Assembly (NCBI RefSeq): GCF_947494755.1 | Contig: NZ_CANLVZ010000001.1 | Span: 186,001 to 250,000 of the forward strand | Direction of reading: 5' to 3' | DNA length: 64,000 bases | Source: an uncultured Tateyamaria sp. | GTDB lineage: Bacteria > Pseudomonadota > Alphaproteobacteria > Rhodobacterales > Rhodobacteraceae | In this document: positions 1 through 9,080 of the stretch, piece by piece | Layout of the letters: the number at the start of each line of letters is the position of its first letter | Position numbering within the stretch: the stretch's first letter is position 1 | Translations under genes and position numbers: made by a program | Notes under the pieces: model-generated | What the model saw: only the letters and a program-made list of their open reading frames with translations | What the model was told of the DNA's origin: nothing | The model's database searches: none

Positions 1-1409
1 CTCGTGTGCAAGAGGTGCTGCCCGGTGATGTGGGCGGGTTTGCCGCCGCCGTCACCACAGGGGATCGCAGCGGCATTTCCCAAGACGGTCTGGACGATTT
101 GCGCGCGTCCAATACAGCTCATTTGCTTGCCATCTCGGGCCTGCACATGGGGTTGCTGAGCGGCTTTGTCTTTGGCCTCTTGCGGTTGATCTTTGCGTTG
201 ATCCCGCTGATCGCATTGCATTGGCCCGCACGGAAAATGGCGGCTGTGGGCGCGTTGATTGCGGCGTCGGTCTACCTCGCGCTGTCGGGCGGCAATGTCG
301 CGACCGAGCGGGCCTTTGTCATGGTTGCGGTGGCCCTCTGCGCAATCCTGATCGACCGGCGCGCCATCAGTTTGCGGGCGGTGGCGATTGCAGCCTTGAT
401 CGTGCTTTCCTTGCGCCCCGAAGCGTTGATGGGGCCGGGGTTCCAGATGTCCTTTGCCGCCACGACCGCACTGGTGGCGGTGTTCGGCTGGATGCGCGAT
501 GCGGAGTGGCAGTTGGGTCCGAAATGGGCGCAGCCGGTTGTCGGTGTGATGCTGTCCTCGGCCATTGCGGGGCTCGCCACTGCGCCCATCGGGGCGGCGC
601 ATTTCAACGCAATCGCGCATTACGGATTGATCGCTAACCTTGCCAGCGTGCCCTTGATGGGGGTGCTGGTGATCCCTGCCGCGGTGCTGGCGCTGGCCTT
701 GGCCCCGTTCGGGGCGGAGGCGGTGGGCCTATGGCTCATGGGCGCGGGGTTGCAGTGGATCCTGTGGGTGGCGGACTATGTGTCGTCACTTGAGGGGGCA
801 CGCGGCTATGTGCCGGAGCCGGGGGCATGGGTGCTGCCGGTCATGGCGATGGGCGCGCTGTTTGTGATCCTGTGGCAAGGGCGGGTCCGTTTTGCCGGAG
901 TTGCGGCGATGGCGGGCGCGGTGATGCTGTGGCAATCAGGCGCGCGCCCAACGGTGCTGATCGCCGATACCGGGGGGCTTGTGGGCGTTATGACGGATGA
1001 GGGCCGCGCGCTCAGCAAGCCGAAAGGGGCCGGGTTCGTCGCGCGCAACTGGCTTGAGAATGACGGCGAGGGGATCGACCAAGAGGCCGCCGCAGCGCGC
1101 TGGCCCGATGATGTGCCGGTGATCCACCTCAGCGGTAAAAGGGCGCTTGCGAGCTTCGATGGCTGCGCACCCGGCCAGATCGTGGTCGTCAATGGCACGC
1201 TTGAGAATACAGAAAATGGGGCATGTCTGCTGCTGGATGCAAAACTGTTGCGGAAAACCGGATCGGTTGCGGTGCTGGGGCAGGGCGCGGACGCCAAACT
1301 GGTCACCGCACGGGATGTGACGGGGGATCGGATGTGGTCGGGGTGGCGGCGCTATGCGGCACCGGCCTTGGCGCTGTCTCAAACCGATTTGACGTTGGCG
1401 CAAAAGTAA
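1..1409 (+). CDS. comEC: ComEC/Rec2 family membrane protein, 3' part
   Basis: The reading frame is open from the window edge, so the N-terminus is missing; about 468 residues remain against roughly 650-750 for the family. The competence-domain signature SNTAHLLAISGLHMGL lies near residues 35-50, followed by several hydrophobic segments to about residue 300. ComEC forms the inner-membrane channel for single-stranded DNA uptake. The C-terminal 150 residues are soluble and I see no HxHxDH metallo-beta-lactamase motif, which fits the alphaproteobacterial form lacking that domain. The TAA stop sits inside a palindromic repeat (1406-1429). It is convergent with lexA. The family call is firm; competence of this organism is not shown. 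Confidence 0.88.
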   Translation, partial: RVQEVLPGDVGGFAAAVTTGDRSGISQDGLDDLRASNTAHLLAISGLHMGLLSGFVFGLLRLIFALIPLIALHWPARKMAAVGALIAASVYLALSGGNVATERAFVMVAVALCAILIDRRAISLRAVAIAALIVLSLRPEALMGPGFQMSFAATTALVAVFGWMRDAEWQLGPKWAQPVVGVMLSSAIAGLATAPIGAAHFNAIAHYGLIANLASVPLMGVLVIPAAVLALALAPFGAEAVGLWLMGAGLQWILWVADYVSSLEGARGYVPEPGAWVLPVMAMGALFVILWQGRVRFAGVAAMAGAVMLWQSGARPTVLIADTGGLVGVMTDEGRALSKPKGAGFVARNWLENDGEGIDQEAAAARWPDDVPVIHLSGKRALASFDGCAPGQIVVVNGTLENTENGACLLLDAKLLRKTGSVAVLGQGADAKLVTARDVTGDRMWSGWRRYAAPALALSQTDLTLAQK

Positions 1410-1429
1410 GGCGGACCTGTTGGTCCGCC
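1406..1429 (+). repeat. GTAAGGCG hairpin element, copy A
   Basis: GTAA followed by the stem GGCGGACC, loop TGTT and GGTCCGCC. The comEC stop codon is the TAA of the element. The same pattern with different but self-complementary arms occurs at 32391, 35024 (reverse) and 40212. It may terminate or bound the convergent comEC and lexA transcripts; no long T-run follows. Confidence 0.75.
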
Positions 1430-1458
1430 CCTGCGTTGCGTAAATCTGACGGCGGTGA

Positions 1459-2157
1459 TCAGTAGGTGCGGATCAGCCCGACCAGCTTGCCCTGCACCTT
1501 CACATGCCCCACCGGAAACACACGGGTCTCGTAGGCGGGATTGGCCGCTTCGAGCGCGATCTGGTCGCCGCGGCGCATATAGCGTTTCAGGGTCGCCTCG
1601 TGATCCTCGACCAGTGCAACCACGATATCACCATTGTCCGCGGCGGACGTCTCGCGGATCACAACAACATCGCCGTCATTGATCCCGGCGTCGATCATCG
1701 AATCCCCTTTGACTTCAAGGGCATAGTGATCGCCTTGCCCGGACAGCATCTGCCCAGGCACAGCCACCGAATGGGACACCTCGGAAATGGCCGAGATCGG
1801 GACACCAGCAGCAATCCGGCCCATTACGGGCAACTCGACCGCGTGTACCGCCTCGACCGACATGGCCGAAGGGGGTGGGGGCAGGTCGGGGCGGTCGCCA
1901 TCAATGACCTTGGGCGTAAAGCCGGAGGCCGCGCCGCCAAGCGCTTCGGGCAGGCGCACCACCTCGATGGCGCGGGCGCGGTGGGCGAGGCGGCGGATGA
2001 ACCCGCGTTCCTCAAGGGCTGTGATCAGCCGGTGAATCCCGGATTTGGAGCGTAGATCAAGCGCCTCTTTCATCTCGTCAAAACTGGGCGGCACGCCATC
2101 GCGCTGCACCCGTTTGTGGATGAACTCCAGCAGATCCAACTGCTTTTTCGTCAACAT
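1459..2157 (-). CDS. lexA: LexA SOS repressor
   Basis: 232 residues. An N-terminal winged helix-turn-helix (about 1-65) is joined to an S24 peptidase domain. The self-cleavage Ala117-Gly118 pair, the nucleophile Ser153 in GDSM and the general base Lys191 are all present. The start is the ATG at 2157 because GGAGGA lies 7-8 bases upstream; a longer frame reaches 2193 but adds 12 non-family residues. LexA represses DNA-damage genes and cleaves itself when RecA is activated. A consensus alphaproteobacterial operator lies 49 bases upstream, so the gene is autoregulated. It lies downstream of moeA on the same strand but has its own promoter region. Confidence 0.97.
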   Translation of the reverse strand: MLTKKQLDLLEFIHKRVQRDGVPPSFDEMKEALDLRSKSGIHRLITALEERGFIRRLAHRARAIEVVRLPEALGGAASGFTPKVIDGDRPDLPPPPSAMSVEAVHAVELPVMGRIAAGVPISAISEVSHSVAVPGQMLSGQGDHYALEVKGDSMIDAGINDGDVVVIRETSAADNGDIVVALVEDHEATLKRYMRRGDQIALEAANPAYETRVFPVGHVKVQGKLVGLIRTY

Positions 2158-2205
2158 GCCCTGTCCTCCGTTTTGTCGCGTACCAAATGTCATTGGTTTG
2201 CGTTT

Positions 2206-2220
2206 GTTCTACGGACGTTC
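2206..2220 (-). promoter_or_regulatory. SOS box (LexA operator) of lexA
   Basis: GTTCTACGGACGTTC is a perfect match to the alphaproteobacterial LexA operator GTTC-N7-GTTC. It lies between the moeA stop and the lexA start, 49 bases before the lexA ATG, where it would block the lexA promoter. Confidence 0.92.
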
Positions 2221-2238
2221 TTGTTTTGTGTCAACTGG

Positions 2239-3414
2239 TCAGAGCAAAGCGATGGTGTCGACAAGATCACCGGGCACGCGGGCGGGATCATTTGGGGGCC
2301 GCACGATCAGCGCATTGGAGCGGGCAAGCACCGACAGAAGCGAGCTGTCCTGCGCACCCGCACCCTGCACGGTGCCGTCTTGGATTGTGCCGCGCATGTA
2401 ATGCTCGCGCGGCCCGTTCTGATCCAGAGGGGCCGAGAGTGGCAACGCCACCCGCGCCGCAGGTGCCTGCCCAAGCCCCAGCATCGCGTTGATCATTGGC
2501 GTCAGAAACACGGTGCCGCAGACCATGGCAGAGACCGGATTGCCGGGCAGGCCCACCATCGCCGTGCCATTCAGACGCCCCGCCATCAGCGGTTTGCCGG
2601 GGCGCATGGCAACTTTGTAGAACGATTGCTCCATACCCAGATCAGCGGCAACACCGCCAACCAGATCATGATCGCCCACCGATGCGCCACCGATTGTGAC
2701 AATAAGATCAGCGCCTTGGGCGAGGGCAAAAACGGTGCGCAACGCACTGTCGCTGTCGCGCGCAATGGGCAGCATACGGGTCTGCGCGCCCACAGCCTCA
2801 AACATCGCGGCCAGTCCGAACGTGTTGGAGGCGATGATCTGGTCCGCACCGGGATCTTCGCCGGGCTGCACCAGTTCATCCCCGGTCGAGATGATGGCCA
2901 CCACGGGTGCGTGGTGTACGGGCACTTCAGGGATGTTCATGGCTGCGAGCAAGGCGATGTCGCCCGGTGACAGGCGGCGGGGGGCCTCAAGCGCCATGCC
3001 TGCGGTGAAATCGACGCCTGCGGGGCGGATATTGTCCTTTGGGCCGGGATCGTCGGTGATGGTGATCAGATCGCCCGTGCGGGTTACGTCCTCTTGGATG
3101 ACAACCTTGTCGGCCCCCTCGGGCACAGGTGCGCCGGTGAATATCCGTACGGCATGACCTGCGCCAAGCGTGCTAGTCCAGCGATGCCCTGCGGCGGCTT
3201 CGCCCACCACCTTGAACTGAGCGTGCAGGTCGGCCTCGACCCCCTTGAGCGCGTAGCCATCCATGGAGGAGGCCGCAAAAGGGGGCTGGGTGCGCCGGGC
3301 TGTGACGGTTTCGGCGAGGATGCGGCCATGTGCTGCGCGCAGCGGGACCGTTTCGACGGGCAAAGGGTCGGCAAGGGCAAAGAGATGGTCAAGCGCTTGG
3401 GCGACGGTGATCAT
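2239..3414 (-). CDS. moeA: Molybdopterin molybdenumtransferase MoeA
   Basis: 391 residues, the normal length. MoeA inserts molybdate into adenylated molybdopterin, the last step of molybdenum cofactor synthesis in the cytoplasm. Recognisable segments are the N-terminal AAxSMDGYA region, the STGDEL turn and the C-terminal [11 protein letters not shown] motif. The start codon overlaps the moaC stop by four bases (ATGA), indicating translational coupling. It is the last gene of the trpG-trpD-trpC-moaC-moeA run. Confidence 0.95.
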   Translation of the reverse strand: MITVAQALDHLFALADPLPVETVPLRAAHGRILAETVTARRTQPPFAASSMDGYALKGVEADLHAQFKVVGEAAAGHRWTSTLGAGHAVRIFTGAPVPEGADKVVIQEDVTRTGDLITITDDPGPKDNIRPAGVDFTAGMALEAPRRLSPGDIALLAAMNIPEVPVHHAPVVAIISTGDELVQPGEDPGADQIIASNTFGLAAMFEAVGAQTRMLPIARDSDSALRTVFALAQGADLIVTIGGASVGDHDLVGGVAADLGMEQSFYKVAMRPGKPLMAGRLNGTAMVGLPGNPVSAMVCGTVFLTPMINAMLGLGQAPAARVALPLSAPLDQNGPREHYMRGTIQDGTVQGAGAQDSSLLSVLARSNALIVRPPNDPARVPGDLVDTIALL

Positions 3415-3884
3415 GGGGCCTCGTAACGCCCTGATTTCCCGCCGTCTTTCAGGCGCACGCGCAGCCCGCCGATTTCCATGCCCTTATCCACGGCCTTGGC
3501 CATGTCGTAGACCGTCAGCGCAGCGGTGGAAGCGGCGGTCAGCGCCTCCATCTCGACCCCGGTCTGGCCGGTGGTTTTGACCGTGGCAGTGATACGCAGG
3601 CCGGGCAGGTCCGCATCGGGTTTGATATCCACGGCCACCTTCGTGATCGGCAGCGGGTGGCACAGCGGAATGAGTGTCGAAGTCTGCTTGGCCCCCATGA
3701 TCCCGGCCAAGCGGGCCACACCGATCACGTCACCCTTCTTTGCCCGCCCTTCGGTAACGATATCAAAGGTTTCAGGACGCATCTTGATCCAGGCCTCGGC
3801 CACTGCGATGCGGTGGGTGACGTCCTTGTCGGATACATCGACCATATGCGCGGCCCCCGAGGCGTCGAAGTGGGTCAGCGCCAT
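3411..3884 (-). CDS. moaC: Cyclic pyranopterin monophosphate synthase MoaC
   Basis: 157 residues from the ATG at 3884, one base after the trpC stop, with a GGGGGA Shine-Dalgarno. MoaC makes cyclic pyranopterin monophosphate from the MoaA product. Signature segments are [26 protein letters not shown] and the C-terminal [14 protein letters not shown] region. A longer frame upstream reaches 3905 but overlaps trpC and lacks support. It is coupled to moeA. Confidence 0.95.
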   Translation of the reverse strand: MALTHFDASGAAHMVDVSDKDVTHRIAVAEAWIKMRPETFDIVTEGRAKKGDVIGVARLAGIMGAKQTSTLIPLCHPLPITKVAVDIKPDADLPGLRITATVKTTGQTGVEMEALTAASTAALTVYDMAKAVDKGMEIGGLRVRLKDGGKSGRYEAP

Positions 3885-3885
3885 C

Positions 3886-4701
3886 CTACATCCCCCCGCC
3901 CGCATTCAGCGGATTGGCGAGCAACGTGCGCGTCGCACCCGCCACATCCGCCTGCCGCATCAGGCTTTCCCCGATCAGGAAGGTGCGGGCGCCATACATC
4001 GCCAGATCAGCCAGATCAGCCGGGGTGTTCAGCCCGCTTTCGGCCACGATCATCCGATCCATGGGCACCTGTTTGGACAGCATCCGCGTGGTGTCGAGGG
4101 TCACGTCAAAGGTCTTGAGATTGCGGTTGTTGATCCCAATGAGGGGGCTTTTCAAGGCGGAGGCCCGTTCCAGTTCAGCAGCGTCATGCACTTCGATCAG
4201 CGCATCCATGCCCCAGGTTGTGGCCGCATCCTCCAGTTCTTGGGCCTGCACGTCGCTGACCGAGGCCATGATGATCAGGATACAGTCCGCCCCGATGCTG
4301 CGCGCCTCGGCCACCTGATAGGTGTCGTACATGAAATCCTTGCGCAGCGCGGGCAGGTCGCAGGCGTTGCGGGCTTGGGTGAGGAAGTCCTTGGCCCCCT
4401 GAAAACTTGGCGTATCGGTGAGCACCGACAGGCAGGTCGCCCCGCCTTCGGCATAGGCGGCGGCAAGGGCGGCGGGATCAAAGTCCTCGCGGATCAAGCC
4501 CTTGGAGGGGCTCGCCTTTTTGATCTCGGCGATCAGCCCGTAGGCTTCGCGGCTGGCATATTGCAGCGCCTCGGCAAAGGGGCGCACGGGGCCTGCCTCT
4601 TGCGCTTCGGCCTCGACCACCTCAAGCGGTTTGGCGGCCTTGTCGGCGGCGATCTCCTCCAGTTTGTAGGCTTTGATCTTGTCGAGGATCGTGTCGGTCA
4701 T
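3886..4701 (-). CDS. trpC: Indole-3-glycerol phosphate synthase TrpC
   Basis: 271 residues from the ATG at 4701. TIM-barrel enzyme of tryptophan synthesis that closes the indole ring. Catalytic segments are visible: [11 protein letters not shown] (substrate-binding Lys and Ser), LRKDFMYD (general acid Lys), INNRNLKTF and ESGL. The frame extends 24 codons further upstream, but that part reads through an intergenic repeat element and is not family-like. It follows trpD after an 81-base gap that holds the repeat at 4732-4779. Confidence 0.96.
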   Translation of the reverse strand: MTDTILDKIKAYKLEEIAADKAAKPLEVVEAEAQEAGPVRPFAEALQYASREAYGLIAEIKKASPSKGLIREDFDPAALAAAYAEGGATCLSVLTDTPSFQGAKDFLTQARNACDLPALRKDFMYDTYQVAEARSIGADCILIIMASVSDVQAQELEDAATTWGMDALIEVHDAAELERASALKSPLIGINNRNLKTFDVTLDTTRMLSKQVPMDRMIVAESGLNTPADLADLAMYGARTFLIGESLMRQADVAGATRTLLANPLNAGGGM

Positions 4702-4731
4702 GGCGGTGGCCCTTGCGGATGGGGTGGGACC

Positions 4732-4779
4732 GAGGGGCCTGCCCCTCGGGCTCCCCGCGGTATTTTTGGTCAAAAGAAG
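4732..4779. repeat. GC hairpin plus GTATTTTTGG element, copy 1
   Basis: A perfect GAGGGGC-CT-GCCCCTC hairpin (4732-4747), then CCCCGCGG-TATTTTTGGT-CAAAAGAAG. A near-identical core is at 36363-36389 and a degenerate relative at 13705-13745. In every case the element begins just past the stop codon of a minus-strand gene; here it is trpD. Confidence 0.7.
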
Positions 4780-4782
4780 CGG

Positions 4783-5802
4783 TCAGACGGTGCTTTGCGT
4801 GATCTGTGCCACTGCTTTCAGTTTAGCCTGTGCTGCGCCGCTGTCGATGCTGGTGCGGGCCTGTTCCACGCCGTCCTTGAGGGAGTCGGCGTGGCCAGCC
4901 ACCTTGAGCGCGGCAGCGGCGTTGAGAAGAACCGCATCGCGATAGGCGTTTTGGGCTCCGTTGAGCAGCGCGTCGAAGGCCTTGGCGTTGTCTTCGGGTG
5001 TGCCGCCTACGATGTCCTCAAACGGGTGGGTGGGCAGTCCGGCCTCTTCGGGGTGGAGTTCGAAGTCGGCCACGGTGCCGTTTTCCAGCGCGGAGACCCA
5101 CGAGATGCCCGTGATGGTCAACTCATCCGTCCCGTCCGAGCCGTGCACAAGCCATGCCGCTTCTGAGCCGAGTTGCCCAAGCGTTTCGGCCATGGGCCGG
5201 ATCAGATCGCGAGAGAATGCGCCTGTCAGTTGCCGTTTCACCCCTGCCGGGTTCGTGAGGGGGCCGAGAATGTTGAAGATCGTGCGCGTCCCAAGCTCGG
5301 CCCGGGTGGGCATGACATGGGCGATGGCGGGGTGGTGCATGGGGGCCATCATAAAGCCGATCCCGGCCTCGTGGATCGCCTTTTCAACGATCTTTGGGCC
5401 CACCATCACGTTGATCCCCATCTGCGTGAGCGCATCCGCCGCGCCGGATTTGGAGCTGAGGTTACGGTTGCCGTGTTTGGCCACGGGCACGCCTGCACCG
5501 GCCACCACAAAGGCGGTGGCGGTCGAGATATTCAGCGTGCCTTTGCCATCCCCGCCGGTGCCGACAATGTCCATCGCGCCCTCGGGGGCCTGCACCGCGT
5601 TGCATTTGGCGCGCATGACGGCGGCGGCAGCGGCGTATTCATCGACCGTCTCGCCGCGTGTGCGCAGCGCCATCAGCAGCCCGCCGATCTGGCTTGGTGT
5701 TGCCTCGCCGTCAAAGAGGATCTGGAAAGCGGCCTCGGCCTGTGCGCGGCTCAGTGGCCCGTTGGCGGCCGCATCAATGAGGGGTTTGAGAGCATCACTC
5801 AT
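4783..5802 (-). CDS. trpD: Anthranilate phosphoribosyltransferase TrpD
   Basis: 339 residues, the full family length. It transfers phosphoribose from PRPP to anthranilate. The [18 protein letters not shown]/metal loop and the [12 protein letters not shown] segment are intact. The start codon overlaps the trpG stop by four bases (ATGA). It works with the trpG and trpC neighbours; trpE lies separately at 9081. Confidence 0.97.
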   Translation of the reverse strand: MSDALKPLIDAAANGPLSRAQAEAAFQILFDGEATPSQIGGLLMALRTRGETVDEYAAAAAVMRAKCNAVQAPEGAMDIVGTGGDGKGTLNISTATAFVVAGAGVPVAKHGNRNLSSKSGAADALTQMGINVMVGPKIVEKAIHEAGIGFMMAPMHHPAIAHVMPTRAELGTRTIFNILGPLTNPAGVKRQLTGAFSRDLIRPMAETLGQLGSEAAWLVHGSDGTDELTITGISWVSALENGTVADFELHPEEAGLPTHPFEDIVGGTPEDNAKAFDALLNGAQNAYRDAVLLNAAAALKVAGHADSLKDGVEQARTSIDSGAAQAKLKAVAQITQSTV

Positions 5803-6380
5803 GCTGGCACCGCCATCAGGTCTGTGAAGTTGCGCAGCAGCGCGTGCCCGTGTTCTGAGCGGATGGATTCAGGGTGGAATTGCACACCGTGGATCGGCAA
5901 CTCGCGGTGGGAAAGGCCCATGATCGTGCCGTCCTCGACCTCGGCGGTGATCTCGAGGCAGTCAGGCAGGCTGGCCCGGTCCACGGTCAGGGAATGATAG
6001 CGGGTGGCCTCGAAGGGGGTGGGCAGCCCGGCAAAAAGGCCGGTGCCTGTATGGTGCATCGTGCCGACCTTGCCGTGTACGATATCGGGCGCGCGCACGA
6101 CTTTGCCGCCAAAAGCCTGCCCGATGGTCTGATGCCCAAGGCACACGCCCATCAGCGGCACGCGGGTTTCAGCCGCCGCTTGCGTCAGCGCCAGACAAAT
6201 TCCCGCCTGATCGGGATCGCACGGCCCCGGAGACAGCAAAATCCCCGCGGGGCGCATCCCCATCGCCTCTTGAACGTCCAGCGCATCATTGCGGCGCACC
6301 ACCACATCGGTGCCCAATTCGCCCAGATAGTGGACCAGATTGTAGGTAAAACTGTCGTAATTGTCGATCAGCAGCAGCAT
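5799..6380 (-). CDS. trpG: Anthranilate synthase glutamine amidotransferase TrpG
   Basis: 193 residues from the ATG at 6380. Class I glutamine amidotransferase with nucleophile Cys80 in GVCLGHQ and the His169-Glu171 pair in FHPES. It supplies ammonia to TrpE. Because a pabA-type dual role is common in bacteria it may also serve folate synthesis. It is first in the trpG-D-C-moaC-moeA run and divergent from the gene at 6552. The 171 bases between hold the promoters. I found no run of Trp codons that would suggest a trp leader peptide. Confidence 0.95.
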   Translation of the reverse strand: MLLLIDNYDSFTYNLVHYLGELGTDVVVRRNDALDVQEAMGMRPAGILLSPGPCDPDQAGICLALTQAAAETRVPLMGVCLGHQTIGQAFGGKVVRAPDIVHGKVGTMHHTGTGLFAGLPTPFEATRYHSLTVDRASLPDCLEITAEVEDGTIMGLSHRELPIHGVQFHPESIRSEHGHALLRNFTDLMAVPA

Positions 6381-6551
6381 CGTGAAATCTCGTATTCCAA
6401 GGGGGCGCATAGGGCCTTATAGTTGCGCGCATACATGCTCAGGCTTGCCCGTGACCGTCAAGGGGACGCGCGGTCTGGACGACGGGATAAAGCAGACGGC
6501 ACGTTACACCGCAAAGCGGGGGCGGCCACAAAAACGGGCGGAGACAGCGAC

Positions 6552-7997
6552 ATGGCACGGGGATTTCTGAGCGGCTTGGTATGGGGCGGCGTGGCCAGTG
6601 TGCTGGGAGCCGGGATTGTGTCGGTCGTGGCCGAAGGGCCATCGCGCCCCGATGCGGTTGTCGAGGCCCCGACCGAAACCCGCGCCCCCGAGGCCGGAGA
6701 GGCGAGCACTGCAACGGCGGTGACCGACGCGGACCTGGCCCGCAACGCCAACGCCCCGGAAGTGGCAGAGCCTGAGGCGGACGATGTGGCCTCGGTCGCG
6801 GAGGCCGGATCGGACACCGCTGTGGTGCCTCAGACCGGTGCGGCGGACGATCTGGCGGGCCCCGCCGAGGCGACTGATACAGGCGCGGTCGATGTGGGAG
6901 ATGTCGCCCCTGTGCAACCCTCGACCCAAGGGGACGCGCCTGTGGTGCCCGGCTCCGAAACCGAGTTGTCGATCTCGACCGATCCTGCGCAGCCTCCGGC
7001 CCCTGAAATGTCCGACACCTCCACCGCCTTTGCCCCCGAGGCGGACGTCGCGCCAGACAGCCCCGCCTCCGAAGATCCCGCGCCACAAGCACCTGATACG
7101 ACCCCCGCACCCAGTGCGCCTGATGTGGCCGATGCCCCGGCTGATCCGCCCGCCGACGACATTGCGGCCCTGGCCCCCGGGGACGCGGCGCAACCGGGCC
7201 GCCCAACGATTGGTGAACCTGCGGGATCGCTGGTGGACCGCACCCCAGAGGTGCCCACGACCACCGACACCACTGCGGAGGCCGAGGCAAGCCCCTCTGA
7301 TGCTCCGCCCATTGTGGCCTTTGCCGCGCCGTTCGAGAACCCGGATGACAAGCCGTTGATGTCCATCGTGCTGATCGACAGCGGCGTTGATCTGACGGGT
7401 GGGCCGGTTGGCCTCGCCGCGTTGCAAACCTTTCCCTATCCGCTGAGCTTTGCGGTCGAGGCGACCCTGCCGGATGCGCAGGCCCGCATGGCAAGTTACC
7501 GCGCCGAAGGGTTTGAGGTGATGGCGCTGATGGACTTGCCGACCGGAGCCACGGCGGGCGATGCCGAGGTCGCCTTGTCCGCTGCGCTTGATGCTGTCCC
7601 CGAAGCGGTGGCGGTGATGGAGGGAACCGGCGAGGGGATGCAGGGCAGTCGCGACGCCTCGGATCAGATCACCGATGCGTTGTTGGCCTCGGGCCACGGC
7701 CTCGTCTTGCAGTCCAAAGGGCTCAACACCGCACAGAAACTCGCGGCGCGCGATGGCGTGCCCGCAGGTCTGGTGTTCCGCGACTTTGACAGCGCGGATC
7801 AAAGTCCGACGGTGATCCGACGCTTTCTGGATCAGGCCGCGTTTCGCGCCGGTCAGGAGGGGGGCGTGATCATGGTGGGTCGCGTGCGCCCCGACACGAT
7901 CTCGGCGCTGTTGTTGTGGGGGTTGCAGGACCGGGCAGAGCGGGTCGCGCTTGCGCCGATCTCGGCTGTGCTGACCACGTTGAACACGGCCCAATAA
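6552..7997 (+). CDS. Divergent polysaccharide deacetylase family protein
   Basis: 481 residues from the ATG at 6552; the frame is open further upstream without support. An N-terminal hydrophobic segment (about 4-22) anchors it in the inner membrane. About 220 residues of Ala/Pro/Asp/Glu-rich low-complexity linker follow, then a C-terminal domain from roughly residue 270 containing SIVLIDSGVD, PYPLSFAV and a long helical-barrel pattern. That pattern fits the YibQ-like divergent polysaccharide deacetylase (formerly DUF610) family. The substrate is unknown; cell-envelope polysaccharide work in the periplasm is inferred. It runs toward the convergent hydrolase gene, 3 bases away. Confidence 0.78.
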   Translation: MARGFLSGLVWGGVASVLGAGIVSVVAEGPSRPDAVVEAPTETRAPEAGEASTATAVTDADLARNANAPEVAEPEADDVASVAEAGSDTAVVPQTGAADDLAGPAEATDTGAVDVGDVAPVQPSTQGDAPVVPGSETELSISTDPAQPPAPEMSDTSTAFAPEADVAPDSPASEDPAPQAPDTTPAPSAPDVADAPADPPADDIAALAPGDAAQPGRPTIGEPAGSLVDRTPEVPTTTDTTAEAEASPSDAPPIVAFAAPFENPDDKPLMSIVLIDSGVDLTGGPVGLAALQTFPYPLSFAVEATLPDAQARMASYRAEGFEVMALMDLPTGATAGDAEVALSAALDAVPEAVAVMEGTGEGMQGSRDASDQITDALLASGHGLVLQSKGLNTAQKLAARDGVPAGLVFRDFDSADQSPTVIRRFLDQAAFRAGQEGGVIMVGRVRPDTISALLLWGLQDRAERVALAPISAVLTTLNTAQ

Positions 7998-8000
7998 GCG

Positions 8001-9050
8001 TCAGATAATCTCATCTTCGTCGAACAGCGGGTCGCTGTCGAGCTGTACGGTCAATGCCTCGACCGTGTCCTCATCCGCCTTCGGGCTGAGGGCGGCCAGG
8101 TGGAACACTGCGTCGCCCTCGTTCACGACAGGCAGCACGGCGCGCCCGATCAGAATGCCGGGGGCCGGGGCCAGCAATTCGGTTTCGGCCTGGCCTGCGG
8201 GGTCCGAGACAGCGGCCAGCACATCGCCCTTTTCGACGATCTCCCCTTCGGCGCGGAAGGTGCGCAACAGACCTCCAACAGGCGCGCGCAACCAGGATGA
8301 GGCAAGACAGATCAGCGATGGGGTGCGGGCCTTGGCGATGCCTTTGGCGGCCACCATACCCTGATCGCGCATCACCCGCAGAATGCCCGCCAGCCCGACG
8401 CGCACCGCGAACTCGTCAAACCGCAGCCCTTCGCCGGCTTCATAAAGCAGCACCGGCGTGCCGCGCTCTGCCGCCTCGCCGCGCAGGGACCCGTCGCGCA
8501 AGGGCGAGGTCAGGATCACCGGCGCCCCGAAGGCCTGCGCCATGCGCGCCGTGGTCGTGTCGCGTGGTGTGACGCGGATCTGGGGCAGGTTGGTGCGGTG
8601 CTCGGCTGCGGAATGCAGATCAATCCCGAAGTCGCACCGCAACACGACCTCGCGCAGAAAGATATGCGCCAAACGCGACCCAAGCGAGCCGGATGAGGAA
8701 CCGGGAAAACAGCGGTTCAAATCGCGCCGATCCGGCAAATAGCGCGAGCGGGCCAGAAAGCCGAAACTGTTAACGACCGGGACCACAAGCAAGGTGCCGC
8801 GCAAGGCGTTGATTTGCGGGGCGCGCAGCAGCCGTCGCACGATCTCGACCCCGATCACCTCGTCTCCGTGGACGGCGGCGCTGACAAACATGGTGGGGCC
8901 GGGGCGCTTGCCGTGAATGACCTCGACGCTGAGGTTGATGGGCGTGTGATCCGGCAGGGCCGAGACGGGCAGAGCGACAGTTGCGCGGGTTCCGGGGGCG
9001 ACTTCGACGCCACCCAGGGTGAACGGCTCAACCGGCACGGCGGTCCTCAT
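8001..9050 (-). CDS. Succinylglutamate desuccinylase/aspartoacylase family protein
   Basis: 349 residues. Zinc carboxypeptidase-like (M14 AstE/AspA) deacylase. The zinc ligands appear in AVHGDE near residues 59-64 and in IDLHSA; DLNRCFPG is the usual substrate-binding segment. The C-terminal 100 residues (LRAPVGGLLR...GDVLAAVSDP) resemble a biotinyl/lipoyl-like beta-barrel seen in this family. It is 30 bases downstream of trpE and probably co-transcribed. The substrate could be an N-acylated amino acid; ectoine-pathway relatives exist, but no ectoine genes are nearby. Confidence 0.82.
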   Translation of the reverse strand: MRTAVPVEPFTLGGVEVAPGTRATVALPVSALPDHTPINLSVEVIHGKRPGPTMFVSAAVHGDEVIGVEIVRRLLRAPQINALRGTLLVVPVVNSFGFLARSRYLPDRRDLNRCFPGSSSGSLGSRLAHIFLREVVLRCDFGIDLHSAAEHRTNLPQIRVTPRDTTTARMAQAFGAPVILTSPLRDGSLRGEAAERGTPVLLYEAGEGLRFDEFAVRVGLAGILRVMRDQGMVAAKGIAKARTPSLICLASSWLRAPVGGLLRTFRAEGEIVEKGDVLAAVSDPAGQAETELLAPAPGILIGRAVLPVVNEGDAVFHLAALSPKADEDTVEALTVQLDSDPLFDEDEII

Positions 9051-9080
9051 CGGAGGGGGTAGTCGCAGCGATCAGACACA

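Noticed and set aside
3526-5166. 546-codon plus-strand frame across moaC, trpC and trpD
   Set aside because: Antisense shadow of three certain genes; composition is Gly/Arg/His-rich and without motifs.
6381-6551. trp leader peptide before trpG
   Set aside because: No short ORF with repeated TGG codons on the minus strand.
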